Of a stretch of 56,196 nucleotides of DNA, positions 45,272 to 54,250 are shown piece after piece; within the stretch, counting starts at the first letter, position 1, and each line of letters opens with the position of its first letter. Location of the stretch: the NCBI GenBank assembly GCA_949282555.1, contig CASDPK010000013.1:1-56196 (forward strand), read 5' to 3'. Under the pieces are notes generated by a model. It had not been told where the DNA came from. It saw nothing but the letters and a program-made list of their open reading frames with translations, and did no database searches. The stretch is from an uncultured Lentisphaeraceae bacterium (GTDB taxonomy: Bacteria; Verrucomicrobiota; Kiritimatiellia; RFP12; DVOR01). The position numbers and the translations under genes were made by a program.

Positions 45272-45396
45272 AAGGCACGGCTTGTGTGGAAAACGAAATT
45301 TTCTTTTCGCGGTTGTGCATCCTTTTGTACACGGCTCCCTAATTTTGCCCCGCAGACGACACTGCGACAGATAAAGACAATGGACCCAAATGAAGA

Positions 45397-45402
45397 TATA
45401 AT
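45397..45402 (+). promoter_or_regulatory. -10 element of the alpha-galactosidase-like gene
   Basis: TATAAT, 55 bases before the ATG at 45458, without the TGn extension. GAGAGGA lies near the start. Confidence 0.45.
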
Positions 45403-45457
45403 ACATTGCGTAAACTAATGAGGATTGGGCCTTCCAAAACAGAGAGGATTCCCACCC

Positions 45458-47616
45458 ATGCACCGTCCGTACCTTCTGTTTTTCTCCGGTCTCTGTGCGC
45501 TCCAACTGAGTGCGCAGACGTTTCCGGATGGGTTTTCCGCTGATGGTCGTTCGGCCACCGCGCGTTGGGCCGATCTGCCGAAAACCACACTGACGGTTCC
45601 CGGCAACCCAACGGCCGCCCGCCTCGCCGAACGAACCGACACCGTGTGGACCGTCGGGGCTCCGGAGTCGCTCGGTGACGGTCTTACACTGGTGCGCAAG
45701 TGCTGCGAGCGGAAGAATTACCGCCGCATGGTCTACGAGCTCTCCGCCGAACGCCCCACGCGCATCGAAACGCTGACCTTCTTTGAAGCGCCCAGCACCG
45801 CCAGCGTCTGCGGGGATACGGATGGCTCGGTGCTCCTCGTCGGCCACCGCTTCCTCGCGGTTGAGCACCCCATGGCCAAATTCGCACGTCGGACACTGAC
45901 CTCCGCCACGTGGACGCCGAAGGACTATGCGGCAAAATCCCAAACGCTCTCCCTGCCCGCGCTCACCGAGGGCGAAACCGTCACCGTCGCCTTTTCCTAC
46001 ACCCGCGGAATCAAGCGGCTTGACATTGCCGCCGTCCGCCTCGTCGCCAACGGAGAGACACTTGCGGAGGATCGCCACCCAGGTTATACGGGAATCGCCC
46101 AAAAAGATCCCATTTACACGCTTCCCGTGCCGCACAGCGTGAAAAATGCGCAGTTGGTGGCCGAATATGTCCTCGTGGACGGCACCGACAGCCACGGCAC
46201 CATCACGGTGTCCTCCTCGCGTGACAATTATCAGGTTTCCTTGCCGCTGAACGACACCCTTTTACCGGGGCGCCCTTGGGTCTTTTCCGCCGTGGAGGGA
46301 ACCTTCCGACCCGGCCAATTGCGGCGTGATTTTCAGGCCTATCTCGAGGAGGAACGCGCCCACCCCTACCGTGCCTTTCCCCATTACAACAGCTGGTATC
46401 ACCTTGGCCTCGCCACCTACAACAACGCCAACCCTCTTGACCGCATGACCGAGGAGAAGTGTCTGCGCGCCATGAAGGCCATCGCCGAGCCACTCGCCCA
46501 ACGCGGCGTCGCGCTCGATTCCTATCTCTGGGACGACGGCTGGGATGATTGGAATTCCCTTTGGACCTACCACAAAGGCTTTCCCAAGGGATTCGCCCCC
46601 TTGCCGACTACGCCAAAACGCATGGAGGCGACATTGGCGCATGGCTGAGCCCGTGGGGCGGCTACAATGAGTCCAAAGTCGCCCGCGTGACACACGCCAA
46701 GGCCATTGGTCTGCCCACCAACGCCGGCGGCCTCTCGCTGGCGCAGCCGAAATACCGCGAGGCCTTCACCGAACGGTGCCTCCAGATGATCCGCGACTAC
46801 GACATGAACCTCTTTAAGTTCGACGGCATCGGTGGCGGCGTTTGGGCAAAGGGCACCGACGCTCGGACGGCCCCCGACCTCCAGGGGTTCTTCGCCCATA
46901 TCGAGGCCCTGCGAAAAGCCAAACCCGATGTCTTCATCAACTGCACCGTCGGCACGTGGCCCTCACCCTTCTGGACCTTGTGGGCCGACAGCATCTGGCG
47001 TGGCGGCAGTGATTGGGCCATGGCCGGCGTGGGCCCCAACCGTGAACGTTGGATCACCTACCGCGACAGCGTCATCCATGACCGCTTCGCCCAACCTTGC
47101 CCGCTCTATCCGCTTAACTCCATCATGCTCCATGGCGTGATCGTCGCAGACTTCTTCGGCATGGCCATCGGCGATGGAGAGGCCGAGACCCGCGCCTTCG
47201 CCAACGAGGTTTGGACCAGCGTCGCCTGCGGCACGGATCTTCAGGAATGTTACCTCACGCCCGAACGCATGAGCCCGAAATGGTGGGACATTCTGGCCGA
47301 AGGCCTCAAGTGGCTCAAAGCCCACGAAGCGACCCTTCGCGACACCCATTGGCACGGCGGCTCTCCGGCAAAGGGGGAGGTCTACGGCTACGCCTCATGG
47401 TCTCCCACCGAAAGCATCGTTCTCGTGCGCAATCCCTCCGACAAGGCCCAATGTTGGAAGCCCGACTGGAAGGCCATCCTAGAGCTCCCCGAAGGGCACG
47501 CCTTCCGGCCGGAAACCCTCCACATAGACTACGCCTCAACGTTCAAGACGCTCAATCCCGAAGAGCCCATTGAGTTCCCCCCTTTTGAAACGCTCGTCCT
47601 TCGTTTCGGCGAGTAA
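45458..47616 (+). pseudogene. Alpha-galactosidase-like secreted glycosidase, split by a frameshift
   Basis: One gene read in two frames. The first frame (45458-46648) has a signal peptide (LLFFSGLCALQLSA), a beta-sandwich region and the start of a TIM barrel (HYNSWYHLG, LDSYLWDDGWDDW), then stops. The second frame continues the barrel without a gap (LADYAKTHGGDIGAWLSPWGG, MNLFKFDGIGGG, WRGGSDW) to 47616. The break is in the C5 run at 46596-46600: one extra C would give FAPLADYAKT and an intact ~719-residue protein. The nearest family is GH36/GH27-type alpha-galactosidase, with KFD as the likely nucleophile motif. A sequencing or assembly error, a real mutation, or phase variation could explain it. 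It shares the locus with GH3 and GH43. Confidence 0.85.
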
Positions 47617-47641
47617 TTCCACCCCCAACCCAAGGAACACC

Positions 47642-48778
47642 ATGCGACACCTCCTCCCCGCCCTGCTCCTGCTCACGTTTGGAGCGCCCCTGCTGGCGGC
47701 CCCCACCCCGCCGCAAACCCTCGTCCGTCCCGGAGAACTCTGGGAGGACAACAACGGCAACCACATCAACGCCCACGGCGGTGGCTTCCTCCGTTATGGC
47801 GGCAAAGTTTGGTGGTTCGGCGAACACAAAGTGCCCGGCGATGCCGGCAACTACGCCCAAGTCGGCGTCCACTGTTACTCTTCCGATGAGGACGATCTCG
47901 TCAACTGGAAGGATGAAGGCATCGCCCTGCGGGTCTCCGACGATCCGAAGTCCGATATCGCCAAAGGCTGCATCCTTGAACGCCCCAAAGTCGTCTTTAA
48001 CGCAAAGACCGGGAAGTTCGTGATGTGGTTCCACCTTGAGCTCAAGGGCAAGGGATATTCCGCCGCCCGCAGTGGCGTTGCCGTGGCGGATCGTCCCGAG
48101 GGCCCCTACACCTTCCTGCGTTCCGGCCGTATCAATCCCGGCAAATGGCCCGAAAACCTCCCGGCCGAAAAGCGCACGCTCGAGGGCGCGCCCAAATCGC
48201 AGGGCCTCAGCGGAAGCTGGTTCCCCGAAGGCATGGACAAGGCCGCCTTTTTCTACCGCGATTTCAAGGGCGGCCAGATGGCCCGCGACATGACGATCTT
48301 CGTCGATGATGACGGCAAAGCCTACCATGTCTACGCCTCCGAAGAGAACGGCACCCTCCAAATCGCCGAACTTGACGACACCTACACCGCCCACACCGGT
48401 CGTTACGTCCGCGTGTTCGAGGGCCGTTTCATGGAAGCCCCCGCCATCTTCAAGAAGGGCGGAAAGTATTACTTCATCGGTTCCGGCTGCACCGGCTGGG
48501 CGCCCAACGCGGCCCGCTCCGCCGTGGCGGATTCCATTTGGGGCCCCTGGAAGGAATTGGGCAATCCGGCCCGCGGCGAAAATGCGGACAAGACCCACTA
48601 CTCCCAGAGCACCTATGTGCTCCCTCACCCCAAGAAACCGGGCGTTTTCATCTACTGCGGTGACCGCTGGACGCCGAAAAACGCCATCGATGGCCGCTAT
48701 ATTTGGCTCCCCATCGAATGGGAAGGCGAGAAGCCCGTGCTCAACTGGAAGTATTCTTGGGCACCCGCCGATCTCTGA
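47642..48778 (+). CDS. Secreted glycoside hydrolase family 43-like enzyme
   Basis: 378 residues with a signal peptide (HLLPALLLLTFGAPLLAA). The five-bladed propeller motifs of the GH43 family are visible: NHINAHGGGFLRYGGKVWWFGEHK near the N-terminus, ERPKVVFNAKTGKFVMWFHLE, RDMTIFVDDDGKAYHVYAS and APAIFKKGGKYYFIGSGCTGW. The INAHGGG...WFGEHK opening is typical of GH43 galactan or galactoside-acting subfamilies, so a beta-galactosidase or exo-galactanase role is possible but not proven. AAGGA precedes the ATG, 25 bases after the alpha-galactosidase-like frame. The repeat hairpin at 48803 probably terminates it. Confidence 0.87.
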   Translation: MRHLLPALLLLTFGAPLLAAPTPPQTLVRPGELWEDNNGNHINAHGGGFLRYGGKVWWFGEHKVPGDAGNYAQVGVHCYSSDEDDLVNWKDEGIALRVSDDPKSDIAKGCILERPKVVFNAKTGKFVMWFHLELKGKGYSAARSGVAVADRPEGPYTFLRSGRINPGKWPENLPAEKRTLEGAPKSQGLSGSWFPEGMDKAAFFYRDFKGGQMARDMTIFVDDDGKAYHVYASEENGTLQIAELDDTYTAHTGRYVRVFEGRFMEAPAIFKKGGKYYFIGSGCTGWAPNAARSAVADSIWGPWKELGNPARGENADKTHYSQSTYVLPHPKKPGVFIYCGDRWTPKNAIDGRYIWLPIEWEGEKPVLNWKYSWAPADL

Positions 48779-48802
48779 GACGGAGCGCCCCCTCTACATG
48801 TG

Positions 48803-48873
48803 CGCCGTACCTCCACCCGAGGTACGGCGTATGTTTTGCCGAGATGCAGTGCATCTCCCCTCGAGAGGCCGTA
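48803..48873 (+). repeat. Dispersed intergenic inverted repeat, copy F (tandem hairpins)
   Basis: First hairpin: CGCCGTACCTC-CACCC-GAGGTACGGCG, perfect 11-bp arms (48803-48829), then TATGTTTTG, so it could end GH43 transcripts. Second hairpin: GAGATGC-AGT-GCATCTC (48841-48857), the inner hairpin also seen in copy B. GAGAGGCCGTATATC follows. It is the most diverged copy: the outer arms read GCCGTACC in place of CTCCGTATC. Confidence 0.65.
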
Positions 48874-48987
48874 TATCTGAAAACGACGCCCCAAACAGAA
48901 CGAAGGCGCCTCTGCCGCTTCCGCATCCTCGGGACCTTGCCGTGCGTACCTCCACGCGAATGACAAGGGAAGAAGGGCCCGGCGTTT

Positions 48988-48996
48988 TGTTATACT
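48988..48996 (+). promoter_or_regulatory. Extended -10 promoter of the DJ-1/rpoN/recO operon
   Basis: TTTTGT-TATACT, 51 bases before the ATG at 49048, which has AAAGGA upstream. Confidence 0.55.
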
Positions 48997-49047
48997 TCAC
49001 TCGCGCGCCGGAGAACGGGTGCGCCACGGAACGGAAAGGATGAAACC

Positions 49048-49602
49048 ATGCGGTTTTTGTTGATGCTTGCGGACGGATTCGAGGAAATCGAAGCACTGGG
49101 CACACTGGATTTGCTCCGCAGGGGCGGCTTGGACGTGGTCACCTGCGCCGTGGGCAAAAGCCTGCGCGTAACGGGTGCGCATGGGATCGTGACCGAAGCG
49201 GATGAACGCCTTGCGAACATGACGGGGGAAGATTGTGACGGCCTCATCCTTCCCGGAGGGCTGGGCGGCGCCCAAACGCTGGCGGCCTCCGAAGACGTCT
49301 TGTCCCTGATACGCACATACGACGCGCAAGACAAAGCGATCTGCGCCATCTGTGCCGCCCCAGCCCTCGTGCTCCCGGCGGCCGGCATTCTGCGCGGACG
49401 CAAGGTCACGTGTTATCCCGCGCCGCAGTTCATCGAAGCGCTGGGCGAACACTACGCGGGCGGCCGTGTGGTCGTGGATGGCGACCTCATCACCGCCGAA
49501 GGCCCGGGGCGATTCGCAGACTTCGCACGTGCGATCCTCACCCACGCCATCGGTGGCCACGCAGCCATTGAGGCAACGTGGCGTGACGCACTCTTTGATT
49601 GA
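49048..49602 (+). CDS. DJ-1/PfpI family protein (YajL-like)
   Basis: 184 residues. DJ-1 superfamily proteins include protein deglycases, chaperones and glyoxalases. Early ADGFEEIE carries the conserved Glu, and CAICAAPALVL carries the reactive nucleophile Cys102 in the nucleophile elbow; LPGGLGGAQTL also fits. AAAGGA precedes the ATG. Its stop overlaps the rpoN start by one base (TGATG), so it is co-transcribed with rpoN. The physiological substrate is unclear. Confidence 0.9.
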   Translation: MRFLLMLADGFEEIEALGTLDLLRRGGLDVVTCAVGKSLRVTGAHGIVTEADERLANMTGEDCDGLILPGGLGGAQTLAASEDVLSLIRTYDAQDKAICAICAAPALVLPAAGILRGRKVTCYPAPQFIEALGEHYAGGRVVVDGDLITAEGPGRFADFARAILTHAIGGHAAIEATWRDALFD

Positions 49603-51116
49603 TGCCCTCGATGTCCCCATCGTTCTCCCCAGGCCTCGACCTCGGGCAACGGCAGCGCCAAGCGCAAGAGCAGACGCTTTCGCTTCAGGCTCGCCAACGA
49701 CTGGCGCTTCTGCCGTTGCCTTTGGCGAAACTTGGCCAGGAATTGCGGCAAAAAGCAGAGCAAAACCCCTTTCTCGAATACGAGCCGCCCATCCGAACGG
49801 AATCGCTCGACGCGCTGACCGATGCCGCCTTTGAGGCGGACGATGAACGGGACAATCTTGACTATTTCAATGCCTCCCGCGAAGGGTTTGGCGATCAGCC
49901 CGATCCCGTGGCCGCGGCCGAAGCCGAGCGACGCCACGATTGGCAAATCTTGTCACACACAGAGCCTGAAACCCTTTATCGCCACCTTGAACGGCAGGCC
50001 CTTCGCCAACTGGCCCCCGGCCCCGAACGCGATCTCGTTTTGTTCGTCTGCGACGCCTTGGATGGCGATGGGTACCTCAGAACCCCGGCACAAACCCTCT
50101 TAAGCGACTGGTGGCAAGCTTGCGGCGGCCGGCCAGTCCTCGCCTCGGAGGCCGATCTCGCCCACGCCATCGAAACCGTGCAAACCTTCGATCCCGTGGG
50201 CGTCGGGGCGCGTTCCCTCGCCGAATGCCTGGAGCTGCAAGTGCGCGCGGACCCTCGCACAAGCACGGAGCGCGGCCTTCGCATACGGCTTTGCCACCGA
50301 TTGGGGAATCTTCTCTCCGATCCCCCGGAACGTTTGGCCAAAACCCTTCGATGCACGCCCGAAGATCTGACCGCGGCCTTGGCCTATCTGCGCACCCTAA
50401 ACCCTTTTCCCGGCCGAGCCTTTGCCCCCGAACTCCCTCCGGAAAGTCCCGAAATTGTCGCCGTCCCGGATGACGCCGGAGGATGGCGGGCCCTGTGCGA
50501 CGAACGCAAGTTCCCGCTGTTTCGCGTGGATGAGGCCTCCGTGGCCGCCGCGAAAGCCGCCGCCACCACGCAGGAGGAACGCACGGAAATCGCCGGGTTG
50601 GAGAATCGGGCCCGATTGTGGGCCGAGGCCTACCAGGAGCGCAACGAAACCCTGCGCCGCGTGGCGCAAGCCGTCTTCGACCGTCAAGGAGCCTTTTTGG
50701 CTTCGGGGGGAGACCCGGCGACGCTTCACCCCCTCCTCCAACGCGAAATCGCGGAAGCCGTCGGATACGACGAAAGCATCGTTTCGCGCGCCGTAAAAGA
50801 CAAGGCCGTTCGCGTCGCCACCAGCCGAAAGCAGATCCCCCTCAAGGCCTTCTTTACCCACGCCGTGCCAACCGCCGCGACGGATGCGAACCCCATCTCG
50901 GAGCGTCAGGCCAAGCAGGCACTTCAACGCCTCATCCAAGGAGAACGCCCAGACGCGCCCCTCTCCGACCAAGCCCTGACCGCAGCCCTTGCGGCCCAAG
51001 GCATTCTGTTGGCCCGGCGAACCGTGGCCAAATACCGGGAACAACTGGGCATTCCCTCCACGCGGGAGCGCCGGAGAAGCGTTGTCCCATCATCAGAAAG
51101 GGAGCCTCGCTCATGA
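49602..51116 (+). CDS. rpoN: RNA polymerase sigma-54 factor RpoN
   Basis: Alternative sigma factor that needs an AAA+ enhancer-binding activator. 504 residues from the ATG overlapping the DJ-1 stop; a TTG one codon earlier is possible. Region I is present (LSLQARQRLALLPLPLAKLGQELRQKAEQNPFLEYEP), then the core-binding region (LDGDGYL, VQTFDPVGVGARSLAECLELQ), a helix-turn-helix (LHPLLQREIAEAVGYDESIVSRAVKDK) and the C-terminal RpoN box ARRTVAKYRE. All parts are intact. I could not spot a -24/-12 promoter in the gaps of this window. Confidence 0.95.
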   Translation: MPSMSPSFSPGLDLGQRQRQAQEQTLSLQARQRLALLPLPLAKLGQELRQKAEQNPFLEYEPPIRTESLDALTDAAFEADDERDNLDYFNASREGFGDQPDPVAAAEAERRHDWQILSHTEPETLYRHLERQALRQLAPGPERDLVLFVCDALDGDGYLRTPAQTLLSDWWQACGGRPVLASEADLAHAIETVQTFDPVGVGARSLAECLELQVRADPRTSTERGLRIRLCHRLGNLLSDPPERLAKTLRCTPEDLTAALAYLRTLNPFPGRAFAPELPPESPEIVAVPDDAGGWRALCDERKFPLFRVDEASVAAAKAAATTQEERTEIAGLENRARLWAEAYQERNETLRRVAQAVFDRQGAFLASGGDPATLHPLLQREIAEAVGYDESIVSRAVKDKAVRVATSRKQIPLKAFFTHAVPTAATDANPISERQAKQALQRLIQGERPDAPLSDQALTAALAAQGILLARRTVAKYREQLGIPSTRERRRSVVPSSEREPRS

Positions 51117-52015
51117 AACCCATCCTCCTCGTTTGGCTTGCCCTTCGGGACGTGCCGGAATTCACCGCCACACAGGAACAGGTCGCCCGATGGGCAGCGC
51201 GTGTGCCTGAGCTCGACGTCGTCTTCGCGGACTCTCAGGAAGCCTTTGTGCGCGGCCTTTCCAAGGCCACGTATGCCTTTACGTTCCGCTTTTCCGAGGC
51301 GTGGCTTCCGCTCACTTATCGGATGCGCTGGATGGCGACACCCGCCGCGGGGAAGGAACTTTTGGGGGCACAGATTCCGGACCGCATCCGATTGACCCAC
51401 GGCACCTTTCACGGCGAAATCATGGCGGAAACGGCCGTAGGGATGTTGCTTGCCATCCGCCGTGGCCTTCTGCCCGGGCTGGGCTTGTGCTCGGAACAGG
51501 CCCCTTGGCCGACCTTGGTTCCGGGCCGAACCACCATCGCCGGGAGCTCCGCCGTCATTCTTGGATACGGGAACATTGGGCGGACGATCGGGGCCAAATT
51601 GGAGGCTCTGGGAGTGCGTGTGCAGGGCATCACACGGGCCAACTTCGACTCGTTGGACACCTTGTTGCCACAGACCGATGCGCTCTTTTTGGCATTGCCG
51701 GCGATGCCGGAGACCGATCGTATCATCAATGCCCGCCGCCTAAGCCTGTTGCCGCCTCATGCCATCTTGGCCAACCTTGGCCGAGGGAACGCCGTGGACG
51801 AGAAGGCGCTTTGCGGCGCACTTTCCGCAGGGACGCTTCATGCCGCCTTCTTGGATGTAATGCACGAAGAGCCCTACCCCAACGATGGTCCGCTCCGCAA
51901 CGCTCCGCGCTGTTTCCTTTTGCCGCACGCATCCGCGTTCGCGCCGGATTATCTCGATCGTGCGTTTGAAGAGTGGCTCACCATCTATCGGCGAGATTAC
52001 GCGCCCGGAGTGTGA
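51113..52015 (+). CDS. D-isomer-specific 2-hydroxyacid dehydrogenase
   Basis: NAD(P)-dependent oxidoreductase of the D-lactate/glycerate dehydrogenase family. 300 residues, slightly short. The Rossmann motif is VILGYGNIGRTIGAKLEALG, followed by LPAMPETDRIINARRLSLLP and the NLGRGNAVDEKAL segment. The catalytic His is in LLPHASAF, and the Glu in DVMHEEPYP. Substrate cannot be assigned. The ATG overlaps the rpoN stop (ATGA), and the stop overlaps the recO GTG start, so it lies inside the operon. Confidence 0.92.
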   Translation: MKPILLVWLALRDVPEFTATQEQVARWAARVPELDVVFADSQEAFVRGLSKATYAFTFRFSEAWLPLTYRMRWMATPAAGKELLGAQIPDRIRLTHGTFHGEIMAETAVGMLLAIRRGLLPGLGLCSEQAPWPTLVPGRTTIAGSSAVILGYGNIGRTIGAKLEALGVRVQGITRANFDSLDTLLPQTDALFLALPAMPETDRIINARRLSLLPPHAILANLGRGNAVDEKALCGALSAGTLHAAFLDVMHEEPYPNDGPLRNAPRCFLLPHASAFAPDYLDRAFEEWLTIYRRDYAPGV

Positions 52016-52836
52016 TCATCGTGGTGGGAACGCCGCAATCTGCCCTTCTGCTGAAAAGCGAAGCCGTATGCCTGAATGTGAGGCCTTTCTCGAAGACCTC
52101 CCACATGGTCACATGGCTGACGGCGGATTATGGCCGCGTCACCACGCCCGTAAAGGGTGCGCAACGCCCCAAAAGCGGTTTCATCGGACGCTACGACATC
52201 GGCTACACGTGCGAATTGGTGTTCTACGCCCGAGAGCGCAACGGCGTCCACCACATCCGTGAATGCACGCCGCTCATCCTCCGCGAAGCGTTGAGGGCAC
52301 GGTGGCGGCCGGCCGTGGCGGCAAGTTATGCGTGCGACCTTGCATTGCGCACGGCACAGCCGGGATTGTCCAACCCCTCCTTGTTCGACACATTGGGAGC
52401 GCTGCTCGACACGCTCCAAGGATGCGCCCCGCATGAAGTGCCGCTGGCGTTGCTGTGGTTTGAGTGCAATCTGCTGTGCGCCGTGGGCGTGACGCCCGAT
52501 TTCTCGCGGTGCCCGCACTGCCCTCCCTCCCCACGCGGATGCTTCTCCGTGGAGGAGGGGCGCTACGTCTGCCCCCATCGGCCCTCGCGTCTAAGGACGC
52601 CGCCGACGCTCACCCTCCATGATGACATTCCGGATCTCTTCGGTCGCTTTGTCGCCCAGCCCTTGGGGCTGACCTTGGAGGAAGCCCGCGTTTCCGGGCG
52701 GACGGATGACCTCGGCCGCCCCGAACCTTTTCCTGGGATTTTCGGGCTACGCCGTTTCCTTGGGATCTTTTTGGTGGCGCATCTGGACCTGCTCCCGGGC
52801 CCGCGTCGCACCGTTCTGGATATGCTGATCGGATAA
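52012..52836 (+). CDS. recO: DNA repair protein RecO
   Basis: Recombination mediator that loads RecA onto SSB-coated single strands with RecR (RecFOR pathway). 274 residues from the GTG at 52012. The N-terminal OB fold is SALLLKSEAVCLNVRPFSKTSHMVTWLTADYGRVTTPVKGAQRPKS. The C-terminal part carries the zinc-binding CPHC...C pattern (SRCPHCPP...YVCPHR). The GTG overlaps the previous stop (GTGA); GGAG lies only 1 base before it, so the GTG at 52021, 10 bases after GGAG, may be the real start. recF and recR are not in the window. Confidence 0.85.
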   Translation: MIIVVGTPQSALLLKSEAVCLNVRPFSKTSHMVTWLTADYGRVTTPVKGAQRPKSGFIGRYDIGYTCELVFYARERNGVHHIRECTPLILREALRARWRPAVAASYACDLALRTAQPGLSNPSLFDTLGALLDTLQGCAPHEVPLALLWFECNLLCAVGVTPDFSRCPHCPPSPRGCFSVEEGRYVCPHRPSRLRTPPTLTLHDDIPDLFGRFVAQPLGLTLEEARVSGRTDDLGRPEPFPGIFGLRRFLGIFLVAHLDLLPGPRRTVLDMLIG

Positions 52837-52844
52837 TCGTGCCG

Positions 52845-53555
52845 TCATGCGGTGAGCCATGCGGCGGCATCCCGCAGCGCACGTTCGCGGAAAGGTGCGC
52901 CCTCCGGACGGGAAAGAAAGATATGGCAGGCGCCCTCATAGATTTCCTGCCGCGCACCGAAACGCCGCGCGAACTCGGTTTGTTGGTCGGCGAGAATATC
53001 ATCCGACGCCGTCAGAAGAAGGGTTGGCGGGATACGCTCCAGTTGTTCCAAGGGCGAGGCGCCATAGCGCAGGGCCCGATCCGGACAATACGCATCGTAG
53101 AAATAATCCATCAACCGGGGCGACAGCGGCCACCCCTTCTTGTAAGTGGCCCAAGAACCGACGCCTCGCGTGGGTAAGAGCGTGGTGACGGCATAAACAA
53201 AGAGGGCCTTGTCCGGCATCGCCGCCGGCAGAGAGCAGAGTGCCAAATGGGCGCCCGCGGAATCCCCACCCAAAACCAACGGCCCCTGCGCCGTCCGCGC
53301 ACAATGACGCCAAAACGCACTGCACCAAGCATTTGAGACGGGATATGCGTGCTGGCGCGCCAACGGATAATCCGGCATCATGACGGAAAATCCGGTTGCC
53401 TCAGCCAGGTCCTGCCCCCAGCGAAGCGCATCTTCACCGAGTTCAATCATCCACCCGCCGCCATGAAACCACACAAGCGTGCCATGTGGGGCCGATGGAG
53501 AGAAGACAACGACACGTTGTCCATCAAAGCGCGTTTCGTTTACGGAAAGGTTCAT
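52845..53555 (-). CDS. Alpha/beta-hydrolase (HSL-type esterase)
   Basis: Esterase or lipase of the hormone-sensitive lipase group. 236 residues. The oxyanion motif is HGGGW, the nucleophile elbow GDSAGAHLAL, the acid lies in LLLTASDDILADQQ, and the His in YEGACHIF. No signal peptide is visible. Its ATG overlaps the queE stop (TCAT on the plus strand), so it is translated from the queE transcript. Substrate unknown; nothing links it to queuosine synthesis except position. Confidence 0.88.
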   Translation of the reverse strand: MNLSVNETRFDGQRVVVFSPSAPHGTLVWFHGGGWMIELGEDALRWGQDLAEATGFSVMMPDYPLARQHAYPVSNAWCSAFWRHCARTAQGPLVLGGDSAGAHLALCSLPAAMPDKALFVYAVTTLLPTRGVGSWATYKKGWPLSPRLMDYFYDAYCPDRALRYGASPLEQLERIPPTLLLTASDDILADQQTEFARRFGARQEIYEGACHIFLSRPEGAPFRERALRDAAAWLTA

Positions 53556-54157
53556 GGGATACCGGCCAGCTTATGCGTCTGGAACGAAAGACGCCACGGA
53601 GGTTCAGGAGCGGAGGCATTGAGTTTTCCCAAAAGGGCAATGGCCTCGTGTACATGGATGTGCGTCCCGTCGTCACACGGGGAAAGATAGTAATCCACTG
53701 CGGGAAGGCGGCGCCGGATTTCCTCGCACCAAGCCTGCGTCACCCCTTCCGCGACGACCAAACGGACCTCGTCCGCCTGCACAAGCTCTAGGGGCGCCCC
53801 CACTTTGGGAGAGGTGGCGATATAGTCAAGGAGTGCCCGCAATTCCGGCCCAGGCTCCAAAGTGCCGTTGGTCTCCACCCCCACCCAAAAGCCCCGCGCT
53901 TTCAATGCTTGCACCAAAGGCAACAACTCCGGTTGAAGCAAGGGTTCCCCGCCTGTGAGAATCACACTGTTTGTCTTTTCAGCGAGGATTCGGTCGAGCA
54001 AAGCCGACAACTTCAGCCGGAACTTCGGAGAAAAATCGGTATCACACCAAGGACAGGCGAGATTGCAGCCCGAAAAACGAACAAAAACGCAGGGACGGCC
54101 GGTGTTTCGCCCCTCGCCTTGCAATGTCCCAAAAATCTCATGCAACGTATACAACAT
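53552..54157 (-). CDS. queE: 7-carboxy-7-deazaguanine synthase QueE
   Basis: Radical-SAM enzyme that makes the deazaguanine ring for queuosine and related bases. 201 residues, the short type. The [4Fe-4S] motif C31-x3-C35-x2-C38 is in CNLACPWC; the opening HEIFGTLQGEGRNTGRP, TGGEPLLQPEL and VETNGTLEP match the family. The ATG at 54157 lies 7 bases after TACAAT with no ribosome-binding site; the ATG at 54166 overlaps the -10 and is unlikely. No queC, queD or queF is nearby. Confidence 0.92.
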   Translation of the reverse strand: MLYTLHEIFGTLQGEGRNTGRPCVFVRFSGCNLACPWCDTDFSPKFRLKLSALLDRILAEKTNSVILTGGEPLLQPELLPLVQALKARGFWVGVETNGTLEPGPELRALLDYIATSPKVGAPLELVQADEVRLVVAEGVTQAWCEEIRRRLPAVDYYLSPCDDGTHIHVHEAIALLGKLNASAPEPPWRLSFQTHKLAGIP

Positions 54158-54164
54158 GCCAAGC

Positions 54165-54173
54165 ATTGTACCA
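54165..54173 (-). promoter_or_regulatory. Extended -10 promoter of queE
   Basis: On the minus strand TGG-TACAAT, 7 bases before the ATG at 54157 (GCTTGGC between, no Shine-Dalgarno). Leaderless mRNA inferred. Confidence 0.55.
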
Positions 54174-54250
54174 CCCCTCACGCAATCATGTGAAAAGCCG
54201 TACTTCTCGGATGCCGTCATTTCGCGCGGCGCTGGACATTCGGGAAAATA

